From assembly GCA_961205875.1 (NCBI GenBank), contig OY540812.1, positions 15,934,001 through 15,998,000 on the forward strand: 64,000 nt of DNA, read 5' to 3'. Under the pieces are notes generated by a model. That model did no database searches, was not told the origin of the DNA, and saw only the letters and a program-made list of their open reading frames with translations. The stretch is from Sialis fuliginosa (Eukaryota > Arthropoda > Insecta > Megaloptera > Sialidae). Each line of letters begins with the position of its first letter. The stretch's first letter is position 1. Shown here in pieces: positions 38,747-51,126 of this stretch. Made by a program: the position numbers and the translations under genes.

Positions 38747-39790
38747 TTTCAATACACTACTTAATAATCAACTACTTCATAGTAATAAAATGAAATTATG
38801 ATGCACTTATATTTTCATCTTCAAACGGTCATTACTGATATCGCAATATTGATAACTATGTAATAAAACACAGAAATATTTTAAATTACAACTGATCCTT
38901 AAAATGACCTTTAATATCAAATTAAAATTCGGATATGACACAAAATTAGATTAGTTTCTATCAATTTTTAAATTTTATAAACAATTCTAATATCGTTATT
39001 ATTATTCATTAAAAATCATTTAGAAGATAATCAAATATAAATAATACATAAAATTACACGCACGAAGGTTTTTGATTACTAATTTTGTCTTAACACTATA
39101 TTATTAGAGAAATAAATATTATTAAAAATAATTCCTTTCTTATTACACTAATCAATATTTTCATCAATTGTATAGGTATACTTAATATTAGTCAATTTTT
39201 AAATAAATTGACTTGATGCCTTAAAATTTTGCGGTACATTTGTAAAAAAAATACTTAATCAACTTAGAGAAATTATATAGTATAACAGAACAAAATATTC
39301 AATAAACGCAAGAACAAAATTCACATAACAATATATTGTTAACAATAATTAACACCAAATTAGCCTTATTGGTAGAGAAGTGGTAATCTTGTAATGTAAA
39401 AATCTCAGTTGGCGAACAATAAATTGAGCATTAAATGACATAAAATTGACAAGTTCAATACAGGCTTTATATTTATAAATGTTTATCAATTTTTATACAA
39501 GAAATGAGCAAATAAATATATTTTTTTCTTGATCTATTCTTTGACCTAAGTTTTGCTGTTAACACACTTATTGTTAGTCATATTATATTATTATTTTATT
39601 AATAAAACGGCCAAGTGCATGTTGGGTACGCACATGATAGGTTTCCGTGGTCATTACGATTTATAAACAAGAGTTATTTCAATTCTTGTATAAACTATTC
39701 TAGCTACAGTGTTCGAAAACATCAAAAACTAGGTAGGGAAAAAGAAGCCATAATTGTACTACATCGTAAATCGTATCATTGCTATTTCAA

Positions 39791-40085
39791 TGTCCAGTAT
39801 TATAAAGGAGCTAGCAAAATTGGCACTTTCAAATGGGGTATCAAACTTATATGACAGTTTTATTGAAATTTTTGACAGATAATTTCATGCATATTGAAAG
39901 TAAAATTAAAGATATGTAACATGTAAAGTATATTTACTAACCTTGAGTAAAAACGGTAAAAACTAACTTACTGCGCTTGCAAATATCTGTTAAAAACCCA
40001 AAGAGAACTGTCATATAAATTTGATACCTCATTTGAGAGTGCTTGCTAGCTAGCAAATTTGTTAGCTCCTTTATAATACCGGACA
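39791..40085. mobile_element. TIR MITE upstream of copy B
   Basis: The ends TGTCCAGTATTATAAAGGAG and CTCCTTTATAATACCGGACA are inverted repeats, with inner matches such as GGTATCAAACTTATATGACA. It belongs to the same family as 55007-55338. The 79-codon frame at 39615-39854 runs into it and is not a gene. Confidence 0.75.
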
Positions 40086-41685
40086 TAGAGAAAACAATAA
40101 ACATATTAACCATGTATTGTGGATACTCTTATAAGAAACAAAACCATATTCTATGTACGCATGAAAACTTCTATGCTTAGAAGTCATAATCCGATATGAT
40201 TTGTATTTTTTATGTTTTCGTTTTACAAAATCTATTCTTTATGTAAGTATGTTAATGACAAATTGTATCCCTGTAATGAACATATTAATTTAAATAAAAA
40301 ATATTGATTGAATTAGTTTTTTAAATTTTAACTATAAAATACATAGATAGTATTAGATTCTTAAAATGTGGTACAAAAATAAACAAAATAACAAAAATGA
40401 TATCAACATTCTAAAAAATGTATTTATAAATACCATAAAGAAATACTATCTCTTTGACCTTGTATCTCAATTATGTTTATTCACTGTTAAGGGAATACCC
40501 ATCGATTAATATGTATTGCATACATATACATACAGTACTGATATCTTGAAATTCCCTTTTATCAACGGTTCATGACCTAAACTTGTATAACATGTAATAA
40601 ATTAAAATAAATGTTTTAATTAGAACTCATTAGTGACTAATGATTAGGCCTAACAAAATTGTTTGAACAGAAACTAAATTATTGAGGGAACACCACTATG
40701 ATGGATTAAAAAAAACTTTTTTTTATAATATTTTTTTAAAGTATATGCAATATGCATGCATTCAAAAATATCTCAAAAAAAATTCAAGTCAAAATATGTA
40801 TTAAAAATTAACGAAGATACAGTAAGTAAAAAATTATAATTTTTTATATGTATGTTACATACTTTCAATTGTGTTGTTTTCTCGAAACGACTTTTTTCAA
40901 AATAGTCCAAACAAAAACTTGAACACGTAATACGATTTGTAATTTTTTTCACGAAAATTTATGTAATCGTAGTGACTATATATACATAAGTGTAAGCGTA
41001 GCCATTTTTTTAATTATGAAAATTAATATTTTTTAAAGTTCCTTGAATGAAAAAATATCAAACTAATTATTCTAAGGGGCTTCAATTTGGGAAAAACATT
41101 AGGAAAATTATAAGGTTATTTTTCATATGAACCACCACGGAGATATGATTGTATCATGCAGTGATGATTTTTTATGGTCTACCAAATTGTATTTTATAAC
41201 TGTTAATTTTGTTAATATTTTTCAATAAAAATTTGTGGAATCGAAGTTTAAAGCTACCAATAACATGTCCTTCACTCAATCCTAAAAAATCATTTTTTTT
41301 TTAAATCGCAATCGGATTATTTTAGTGTGTAATTGTAGCTTGTTTCTGCAGTTGTAAAAGCTAAAAAAATTGCAAATAGAAAAAATATATATAAAAAAGT
41401 GTAGAACAAAAAAAGATCGCTATAATTTGTAAGAGAGAAATATACAAAGTGTAGAGTATTTGCAGTTGAAAAATGTTCTTAAAATAACTCCTGAGGTGAA
41501 CAGGTAAAAAATAAAATTATTTAAAATAATTGACGCATGCATATGTATGTATTTAAAGAAATGTAAGTACAAAGAAGTATATATTAAATTGTTAATATAT
41601 TTTGATTTGAAGTATATAATTATTAAATTAAAAATTACACTATTATAAGAAAACTATTATAAAAATTAATCTTCATCGCCTAATT
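40086..41685. other. Intergenic region between hemicentin copies B and C
   Basis: AT-rich with no supported exon. A repeat-like stretch at 41330-41490 resembles 20300-20520. The promoter of copy B, if compact, lies at the low-coordinate side of 38747-40086 rather than here. Confidence 0.45.
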
Positions 41686-44600
41686 CTAATCTGTGTACTC
41701 CCCTTCCAATGTTCCTCCACCTGAAATAATTTTTAAAAAAATGTATAATTTTCAAATAGTTTTATTTCAACATAGACACGTTTTAATTTTACCTGACTTG
41801 TTACATTTGTAGCCATCCTCATCTAGTTCAAAATCGTCTTCACACTCACAATGATATCCACCAACATCATTGAAACACTGTTGTTCACACGAGTTAGTGG
41901 AAGCACACTCATCGATGTCTTAAATAAAAAATAAAAAAATTTGTTTCATAACACAGCTACACAAAAAAAAAACCCACCTATACAACATTGTAGTATTGGT
42001 CGAGCATAGTCGAAATCCAAATTTTTGAAACTTTTTGCTTACCAGTTTTTTTTTATTCGAGCTTGAATTTAAGGTTTAGGTTGAATTTTTCCAAATTGGC
42101 TAAACAAAAAATTCAAGCTCAAACAAAAAAAAAACAGGTAAACAAAAAATTCCAAAAATTGGATTTCGACTATGCTCGACCAATACTACAATACTATATA
42201 GGTCGCTTTTTTGGCTCCGCACTTTTTTTTGTGTAGCTGTGTAATTTTTGAATTAAGAATTTATTTCCTTTCTATTAATAAACCTGAATGCTTTAATAAA
42301 TATTTCACATTACTATTTACATATTAGTTTTTATATGAGTAGAATATTAATTTTTACTGACCGTTACAATACTTATTTTTAGCATCCTTAATAAATCCTT
42401 TTGGGCATGTAGAGTCATTAAAAATTGACACTTTCGTACCCATACTCGTTGAAATATCTTTACCACTCTTATTATTTGATACATTGGCTTTTAAGAATGA
42501 TTGAACAAGTGGCCTGAAATTATAGGAACAGATAATTGCTTTCTAACAAAATATAATTTTTTATATTTTTGTACTAACAATTTTGGAGAATCTGACGAAT
42601 CGTAAGATGTTAAATGGGTAATGCTGTATTTTATTGGAACATCGTTAATATCAACTTTTCCTTCACTTGATGAATATAATTTTCCTTCTCCTATTTGATA
42701 AAATTTCTCTAAAAAAATAACGTAATTTTAATAATATGATACAATCATACAAAAATATGCATTTGACAAATTATGTACCTGATAAATATGGAAACACAAA
42801 TTTCGTTCCATATTTTGCATCAGGAACATTTCCTTTAACAAATACACCTATTTTCAAACTTCCATTCGATACTCCAGAACCTCTTTGCTTTAAATTTAAT
42901 GATTGGCCTGTAAGTTCAATACAAAATCATCATAAGAATATTTTTTGCAAGAGCTTTTATTAAGTAAATCTTTACAAAAAGTAAACATAAATAAACTTTT
43001 AATGTTTACCTGTATTAAAGTCAATATCTGTTTCCATATTGAAAACACCTCTCGTGATAGACAAACCGTTGAAAGCACCGTCGTCTTCCCAAGCCAAATT
43101 CCAACCAACACTTTGTAACAATAGTGGCAGATGAGGGAACCAGTGGTCCTAATAATTTTTTATTATTATCGATGTTTAAATTATAAATAATATTTATATT
43201 CGCATCAAAATTGTATATATATATTAAAAAAAACTCACGGGATTATGGATGATGTCTTTTGTTTTTACTTGGAATCTAGATACTCCATCTTTCATAACAG
43301 GTATGATTTTGATGACTTCATCGAAACTTTCATCATTCAGCGTCCCATAGATATTAACCTCTATTTCTTTAGGTGGGCATATTTTATTCATACATGATTT
43401 TGTCTGCAAAAATTGATTTTTATTTACATTCAAATACATATGAAATGAATATTATATTTACTTCGGAGGGATCTCCAGAACAATCCCTTCCACCAAACTT
43501 CGGTGCAGGGTTGTCACATTTCCTGTTTCTTGTTATAAGTCCATATCCACAAGTAACACTGCATTCATTCCATGTACTCCAACTGCTCCAATTTCCGTGA
43601 ACTTATAATTAAAGAAAACATGTTTAATTTTTGAAGATTTGTCAAGAATACAATTTAAATAAAGAAATATATCTATTTTCTATTTTGAACAGTAAAATTT
43701 AACATACTTGGACAAGGTGGACCTGAACATTTTTCGACTTCCTGTCTTGCACCAATACAAGTTTTTCCTCCAATTGATGGATTAATACAATATCTCCTTC
43801 TATATTTATTTCCTACTCCACAACTGACTGTACAAGGAGACCATTCCTCCCAATTTGACCTATAATTGTTAACATTTTAACTAATAATTCAAATCGTATG
43901 TCTAACTAACATATTGAAATAAGAATCTTAATTTATATTTAAAGGATAAAATACAATAAATATTAGATATTTATCTAAAAACAAAAATTTCTTACCATCC
44001 GACAGATTCATCACATTTCTTTACGAAACATGTTTTCTTCGTAGTTGATTTTCCTACGCAGTTTTTACCACCATACATAGGAGCTGGTTTCGTACAACTT
44101 CTTTTACGTTCTTTGGATCCTAAACCACAAGGCTCGCTACAAGGCGACCAACGACTCCAAGATGTCCAACCCCCATCAACTGTTATATTTATAATATATT
44201 ATTTATTTATAATAGTTTAATTATTAAGCTTTATACTTTTTATGTAGAGTAATTAATATAAAACATTACATAACTGTTACTGGTAGCAATATAAATATTT
44301 GATATAAAAATTAATTAAAATTTATATATTTTTTCATTTTATAATTTTTACCTGCGCAATGTTGTACATTACACTTTTCTGTTTCTGTTGGGTTGCCAAT
44401 ACAACTTCCGCTCTCTTCATTTCCATCTTCTGGTATCAAACATGTCCTACTTCTAGTTTTTGTGCCTCCACCACAAGTCTTTGTGCATTCAGACCATTTT
44501 GTCCATTCATTCCTGTAAAAATGTATCATGTTTAAACTTTTTTTGTACTTTATCAATAAAATATTAAAGTTTTTATAGAATCCAGGTGGTACATTACCAA

Positions 44601-47600
44601 GTTTTTAATTTAATGATATAAAAATATCACAAAAATTTTTTTAGGCAATTCGTATATAATTTGAAATTAATTACCATTTGTACACACAACGATTAAGTAA
44701 ACAGTCTTCTATCATGACAGGTAAACCTTCACAATATAGTCCTTTGCCTTTAGGCGCAGGATTGTTGCATGCTCGGGAACGTTGTTTCCAGCCTTTACCA
44801 CAAGTTACAGAACATTGACCATATTCACTCCATTCGCTCCATCCTCCGTCAACCTAAACAATAATTTAAATGAAAAAATTCAATGAAAGATTTAAAAAAT
44901 TGTATTACATATACATAAGTGTATGACTAACTTTAACACGTTTGAATATTAAGATCATAAATTGTTATTGTTGGATTTTGTATTAAATTAAATGTTTATT
45001 AAAAGCATTAAAGGTATTCATAAACATTCCATGCCAATATTTAATACATACAGATAGGAATTTTCGTTTTTATGATAATTATTATTTAAATAAACAAAAT
45101 GTTGTATACGCACATTACAATCTGTTACTTTACACTCTGCTATTTCTTTATCAAACCCGGAGCATTCATTAGAAGATAGACGTCGTTCATTTTTCTTAGA
45201 TGGTAAATAACAGAATCTACTTCGAGATTTAACACCCGCATCACATGTTGTAGAACATTGTGTCCATTCATCCCAGTCGCTCCATTTTGGTTCTGAAATG
45301 TCAAAAATATATATTATTATAGTTCATATTATGATTTCTTATAATGAAATAAATATGTTCAATTTTTTCAATTTATTAATTCTTTCAATTATTTTTTAAT
45401 TTTAATTTTATTTTTTTAAGTACTCCACAGTAACTAAGTATTGAATATCTAATAAATATAATTATTTTTTAATGAAAAATACGTTAAAATGTACGTAACA
45501 GGTATTTACCGCTCTACGAGCTCCAAAATTTACGAGTTTGCACAGAACGTTAACATTTTTTCCAACTTTACTAATTACCTCGTAAATTCAGCAAATACTA
45601 AGGTACTGGCACCAGTCTTGGATAATACCCCAGTGTTGGAAACATATTTAATTAAATGTAATCAATTATAAATATTTGTTGATATTTGATTACTATCATT
45701 ACTGAATCATAATTTATACACTTAACTGTAAAACAGCTTAATTTGATGACAAAACTGGGTGTCAAAATGGTGGATATTTAAGCTAATTAGTAGTGTAATC
45801 TTTTTATTATCTATTATATTATCATAACATCTGCTTTACATTGTTTCAAATTTTACGATTATTTATTTTATAACTTTTGTAATGTAGTACTTGTCATTTT
45901 GTAATCATTAGCAAGTACCCATCACTAGGTGCTCATTACTGGTTTTTCTTTATCCATTACTGGAGAAAAAAGGCTATAATTAAAAAAAACTTTATTTGCG
46001 GATTTTAGTAACTTAATTGATTTAAGTACTTGGTGTCTTAGTAGAGTTCATGAGAATTTCAAAAAAGAAACCCAACAAGATCAAAAACAGTATGTATACC
46101 TTATTCTTAAAGCGACCAAGACTGGTCCCAGTACCTTATTCGTGTATTTATATGTATTACCTACCTGATACTTCTAAAACAACATTCTTCGTTTGGGTTC
46201 CATACTTGTTGTTAGCTGTACATATATAAGTGCCAGAATTTCCTACAGCAGCTTTACTTATTAACACAGTTCCTAGATTACTAGCAGTAGTAACTCCATC
46301 TTTTTTCCAGTCAATAGTTGGTTTGGGTTTACCGTCTACATCACAAGTAAAAGATATTTTTTCACCAACTTTTATTAAATGATACTCTGGTGTAGGATTC
46401 TTAATAACAGCTGGCCCTATAAACAACAGATTTGTTTTATCACTCGTAATTTACACTGATAAATAATATATATGTTATATAAGACAATACCTTCGATTAA
46501 AACCTGGAAAATTTTTTTGGCAGATCCCAAATTATTTGTAGCTGAACATTCATATGTATCACTATCTGAATATTCTGCTTTCGATATACTTATTATTTGG
46601 TTTCGATTTTCCCTTAAAAGACGTTTATTATTGATAGACGCGAAAGTTGATTCACCTTTCTTCCAATGTATTATGGGTTTCGTACCCGTGACGAAACATT
46701 CTAAATTTATCTTTTCACCGACCTTCACCGTAATTGTGACAGTTTTATCATTATTTAATATTTTTATAGGCTCTAAAAAAAGTTTCATACAAAATTTCAC
46801 ATTTTATACATAAAATTTATATTCAAAATCATACCAGGTGGTTGAGTTTTTATGACACCCTTTGTAACTCTTTGTACTGGATTTCCTTTTGAATCTTTTC
46901 CAAATACCTAAATTTATTGTAAAATTGTAATATCAAATAAAAATTTAAAAAGATGTAAAGATATATAAATTTCATACCACAACTCGAACTTCATTAGGTG
47001 GAATAAATTCTGGTGTTACAAATAAACCTGTAGTTCCGGATGGTTTAAGATTAGCTTTATGAATAATTTTTCCATCAAGTCCTATAATGTGTACTCTTTC
47101 TGGTGTCCAAGTGTTTTTAGGTTTTGGTTCAATATAAAGATAGTTATTTATGCCTAAAACAAAATTTAAACCATGTTTATTATTGTAATTGTCATGTGGA
47201 AATTTAAATACCCAAAATCATTAATTAATTCTTTGAGCGGTATTATATAGTCGTATCGGTACAGTGAGACTCTATAGATCAAAATACAGCCATACAACTT
47301 CACCCAGTTTTTACGTTATTTTTTTTTATATAAATCAATCAATGATATTTATAATGAAAAAAAGATACATAAAATAAATTCTCAGTTAGTATATGCTGAA
47401 AAATTAACTCACTAATCAAAGGGTTAAAGAAATTTATTTTTATTGTATGGCAAAATTTCAAAACATATATTTTTAAAATTTTAAGACAGAGGTTATAATT
47501 GAATAGAAAATTTTTTATTGGTTGATTTACCTTCGACTGGTCTATCAAATGTTTCGGCTATTGAATTTACTGGACTTGGCGAGAATCCTATGTTGAAATC

Positions 47601-49675
47601 TATGTCACTGTTAACAATTATTTGCCCTTCAGATATTATAGAATTTGCGCTAACAGTTATTTTCCATTTTCCTATTTTTGGATTAGGAACCGTTTTTACC
47701 TATAACAAATTCATGTAAAGTTATTATTTATATATCGATAACACGTGTTTATATACAAAATATTAAGCTTATACAATGAAAAAAATATAGTTACTTTTGT
47801 GGTAGGTAAAGACATAATTGTTTTTCCTTCTACAGTTACACCAGTAGGATCTTTTATCACGATATTGGGGCTTTGTCCTGTTACAACAACTATAAGTTTC
47901 GTTACATCGTCGTTAATATCGACTTCTAAGACTGTTGCAACACCTGGTTGAAGTTTTTGTTTTACAACATGAACATTTTTAGTGTCCAATGAATCTTTTA
48001 CAAAATTCAACACCTGCAAAAATTATAATAAATAAATAATTAACTATATGTAAATATTATTGAAATTAAATATAAGAGTGCATTTAAAAGTACAATTTAT
48101 TAAATACTAGCGCATTCGACCCGGTGTTACCCGGGGATACATTTTAATTTGTAATAAACCTATTAAACATTGTTTTCATTTATCTCTAACTATTAATGAA
48201 AACCGGAATAAAATCAGATATAAAATATAAATTATAAGTACACACTAAAAGATAGTCTTAAAAATTTACCTGTTGGACTTCTGTTTTTCGCCTTAGTTCA
48301 AATAATTCTCCTCCTGTAGCTTTTGCTAAAGATAAGTATGGAAGAAATTGAGGATCGTTTGGATTTCTTGAACATTTTCCAGTCAATACAAACGTTACCT
48401 ATAAAAACAATTCTTATTTTTTAAATAATCCTTATTTAGGAAAATAAATACATCTCTACCAAAATATAAATTTTGTCATAATATTTAAATACAATACTAT
48501 TACTTACTTGACAATTTTTTTTTACAGCTAATGCTTCAACATCTTTCGCAAGATTATAATCCTTGGCAGATGCATCTGTGAACACATAGATATAAGATCC
48601 AGGTAACGCTGATTCCACAGCTTGTTTGATTCCACCTATCGATAACTCTGGACAATCGCCACCTCTCTTCACGGTAATTTCATCGATTTTCTTTTTAAAT
48701 AGTTCTGTATCTTCGGTAACGAATACAGGTGGTATATCTATAAGAATTAAATTATATAAAATTAAATTTTGCAAACAAAATCGTAGAGCAAAAAATAAAA
48801 TTTTAAATATTAGTTTTAATTAACTATTAATTTTGTTAAATGATTAGTTTTCAAGCTGAAATTTTTAATGCGACCAAGCAGGCCTGTTTATGATTTTTTT
48901 CATCGAGTGATAGTTTTTTTAATTATTAGTTTAAAAAATTGTCCTTTTTATCGATTCGCTTTTTTTTAAATCAACTGAATTTAAATCGAGAAAAAAATTA
49001 AAAATAGAGATCACAAGTCAAAAGCTTCAAAATGATTATTGATCTGCAACATTTTAACCAAATACAGGATGATTTACAACTATACATATAGTGTAAACAA
49101 AATTTACAGTAGATCGAGAATGTCATTTTAACCAAAAAACTTTATGTGATCATGTGTCCGGAAATTTTTTGTGAGAGAGCTACAGCCTTACAAAAATTTT
49201 ATTCAAAATTAGTGTTTATTTAATAACTAGAAAACTTATTATGGTATACAGTTATGAAATTTGTAGTAGGTCCGCCGGTTTTTACCTAGTTTTTGTTGTT
49301 GACACATTACTAATGTAAATATATAATAAAATCACCTGGATCATTGAAAACAGAGAGAATCCATGTTTTGATTGGATTATGTTCACGACTTAAAAATTCT
49401 TCCATAATTCTTCTAGTTCCAATTCTCACAGCCGCAATATCATTTCTCATAGATCCCGTGTTATCGATCACGAAAACCAATGAAACTTGTTTGCTTTTAA
49501 ATAAATAGTTATAATAAATTAAACTGACCAACCAAGTTTTATTCTTTAAAACTAAATTTTAATAAATCCATAATAACAAAATAACTTACATGACTTTAAC
49601 ATTTGTTTCATCTTGGGCATTAATACACAGAATAGTTAAACTTACAAAAAAATATAACCACACGCATTTCCCCAT
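41686..49675 (-). CDS. Short hemicentin-like protein, copy C (6 TSP1)
   Basis: Secreted matrix or adhesion protein, 1214 residues in 23 exons: 49675-49590, 49493-49336, 48737-48508, 48398-48270, 48013-47795, 47699-47531, 47153-46978, 46907-46835, 46772-46491, 46416-46165, 45292-45114, 44853-44675, 44512-44352, 44179-43996, 43859-43708, 43601-43462, 43403-43239, 43148-43010, 42907-42779, 42708-42579, 42513-42362, 41918-41793, 41720-41686. Order: signal peptide MGKCVWLYFFVSLTILCINA, VWA with DNTGSM and GGDCPELSIGGIKQA (about 31-205), post-VWA region to 413, Ig1 (414-507), Ig2 (508-591), six TSP1 (591-923), G2F (about 924-1161), EGF DIDECAST... (1162-1203), tail ending GEYTD. Six TSP1, G2F and EGF match the C-terminal plan of classical hemicentin, so C looks closest to the ancestral form of this cluster. 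Protein and intron sequence are clearly diverged from A and B, though exon phases are conserved. Confidence 0.92.
41952..42241. mobile_element. MITE with CACAGCTACAC termini in copy C
   Basis: The ends CACAGCTACACAAAAAAAA and TTTTTTTGTGTAGCTGTG are inverted repeats, flanked by TAA on both sides, which suits PIF/Harbinger. Internal arms include GTCGAGCATAGTCGAAATCC and its complement. It lies in the intron before the EGF exon and is related to 23988-24373. Confidence 0.82.
45600..46137. mobile_element. Uninterrupted AAGGTACTGG-type MITE in copy C intron
   Basis: The ends AAGGTACTGGCACCAGTCTTGG-like (22 bp, 45600-45621) and its near complement at 46116-46137 bound a 538 bp element. The same family, in opposite orientation and disrupted, is at 1817-4060. 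It sits in the intron between the second Ig exon and first TSP1 exon. Confidence 0.8.
48108..48180. repeat. Possible repeat fragment, GC-richer patch
   Basis: CTAGCGCATTCGACCCGGTG and TTACCCGGGGATAC stand out from the surrounding AT-rich intron and resemble a widespread arthropod interspersed repeat. Ends cannot be set from this copy alone. Confidence 0.3.
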
Positions 49676-51126
49676 TTTATATAACCTGGAGATAAACTGT
49701 TCTGCAATTAAGATTGAACTAGATTTTTTTCATGTTGCTAACATAACTGACAATTTTATTTGTTCCCTTATAAGTTTTATAGTGATCCAATGTATTATCT
49801 CAACCGCAAAACCGATACAAATTACTTAACTAATTTAATTTAATTTTAATTAAAAATGTGTACAAATTCCATTAGATTTGAGATTACAGATATTTTATCA
49901 AAATACTAAAATACAGAAATGTATTAACATTTGATTAACTATTCTGTTTTATATGACATTTTAATAAGTAGATTTTATAATAATAAAATACATACTTAAA
50001 TACTGCGTTTATTAAGAAGATAAACCCGTTTATCTCTTTTAGTATTATTAATACCAAAAATTGGACATCATATTTATGTATATCAATTTCAAAAGTAGTT
50101 TAAGAGTATAAGTGAAAAATTAGATTGATTCTTTTTCTATTTTATCACATATTTTATACATATATGTTTATAAATTATAACGTCCACAAAGTTTACGACT
50201 TTTTACTGGCTAAAAATCTTTTTTTTATAATTTTATCATCTACCGAAGTTTTTTTTATAAATAATTCTAATCATCAAGGTTTTTAATGTATGTATAAAAT
50301 TAATTACTCATACAGATATAACTTTTTAAACTAACTTAATGTTTAATCTACAAACATCCGTTGTTCATTTCTATAGTTCCTGTAGTTTAATTATTATGTA
50401 CTTTTAAAAAAATGATAATATAATTACTTTTTTTGAATTATATTTAAAATTTTATGATTATTAAATGTAATATAATTTATAATATTATTAAAATCTTAAC
50501 GATATAAACTCCATACGTATATCATTTTATAGATACAAAGGAATTATATTTTTTTAAATATTACAATCATAATATATAATCACCTTTTTTTATTTAATTA
50601 ATTATTCTACACAAATATATATAATGCTCATATACTACTTCTTTTTGAAGTAAATTATATTATATTATTATTTATATTACTTTTTTTAAGTAAATTACAC
50701 TATCATCATAGTTTGCATTAATCTTGGTACAAAATTGCATATTTTATAAAAAAAAACAATGTGAATTAAAAGTTAAGAAAGCTATGATATTTAGTTGAAA
50801 AAAACTGACACAATAAATTATATTTGAAATAAAACATTAATATTTGTCAAATACGTTGAACAATATCTTTGTAGTGAATAGTATATAAAGTAAAAAAAAT
50901 CTAAGGTTACAAAACAAAATATATGTAAGTAATTGCTACTAAATAAATGTTCTTATTTTATTCATAAATATTATTAAATAAATTCTTTTGACGTTTAAAA
51001 ACTTCTATAGGTTTTAAAAACCATTTTAACAAAATTGTATTAAAATAAAAATGTATGTAGATATATGTGTGAATTTTTAAAATTTGAAAAAATATTTTAA
51101 TGATTATTTCACATAATAGCTGTTGG
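49676..51126. promoter_or_regulatory. Divergent intergenic region between copy C and the unknown gene
   Basis: Hemicentin copy C is read leftward from 49675 and the unknown gene rightward from 51127, so the promoters of both should lie in this 1.45 kb, unless the unknown gene has earlier exons. The sequence is very AT-rich; no specific element can be called. Confidence 0.4.

Noticed and set aside
39615-39854. A 79-codon open frame
   Set aside because: It runs into a MITE and has no recognisable domain or splice partner.
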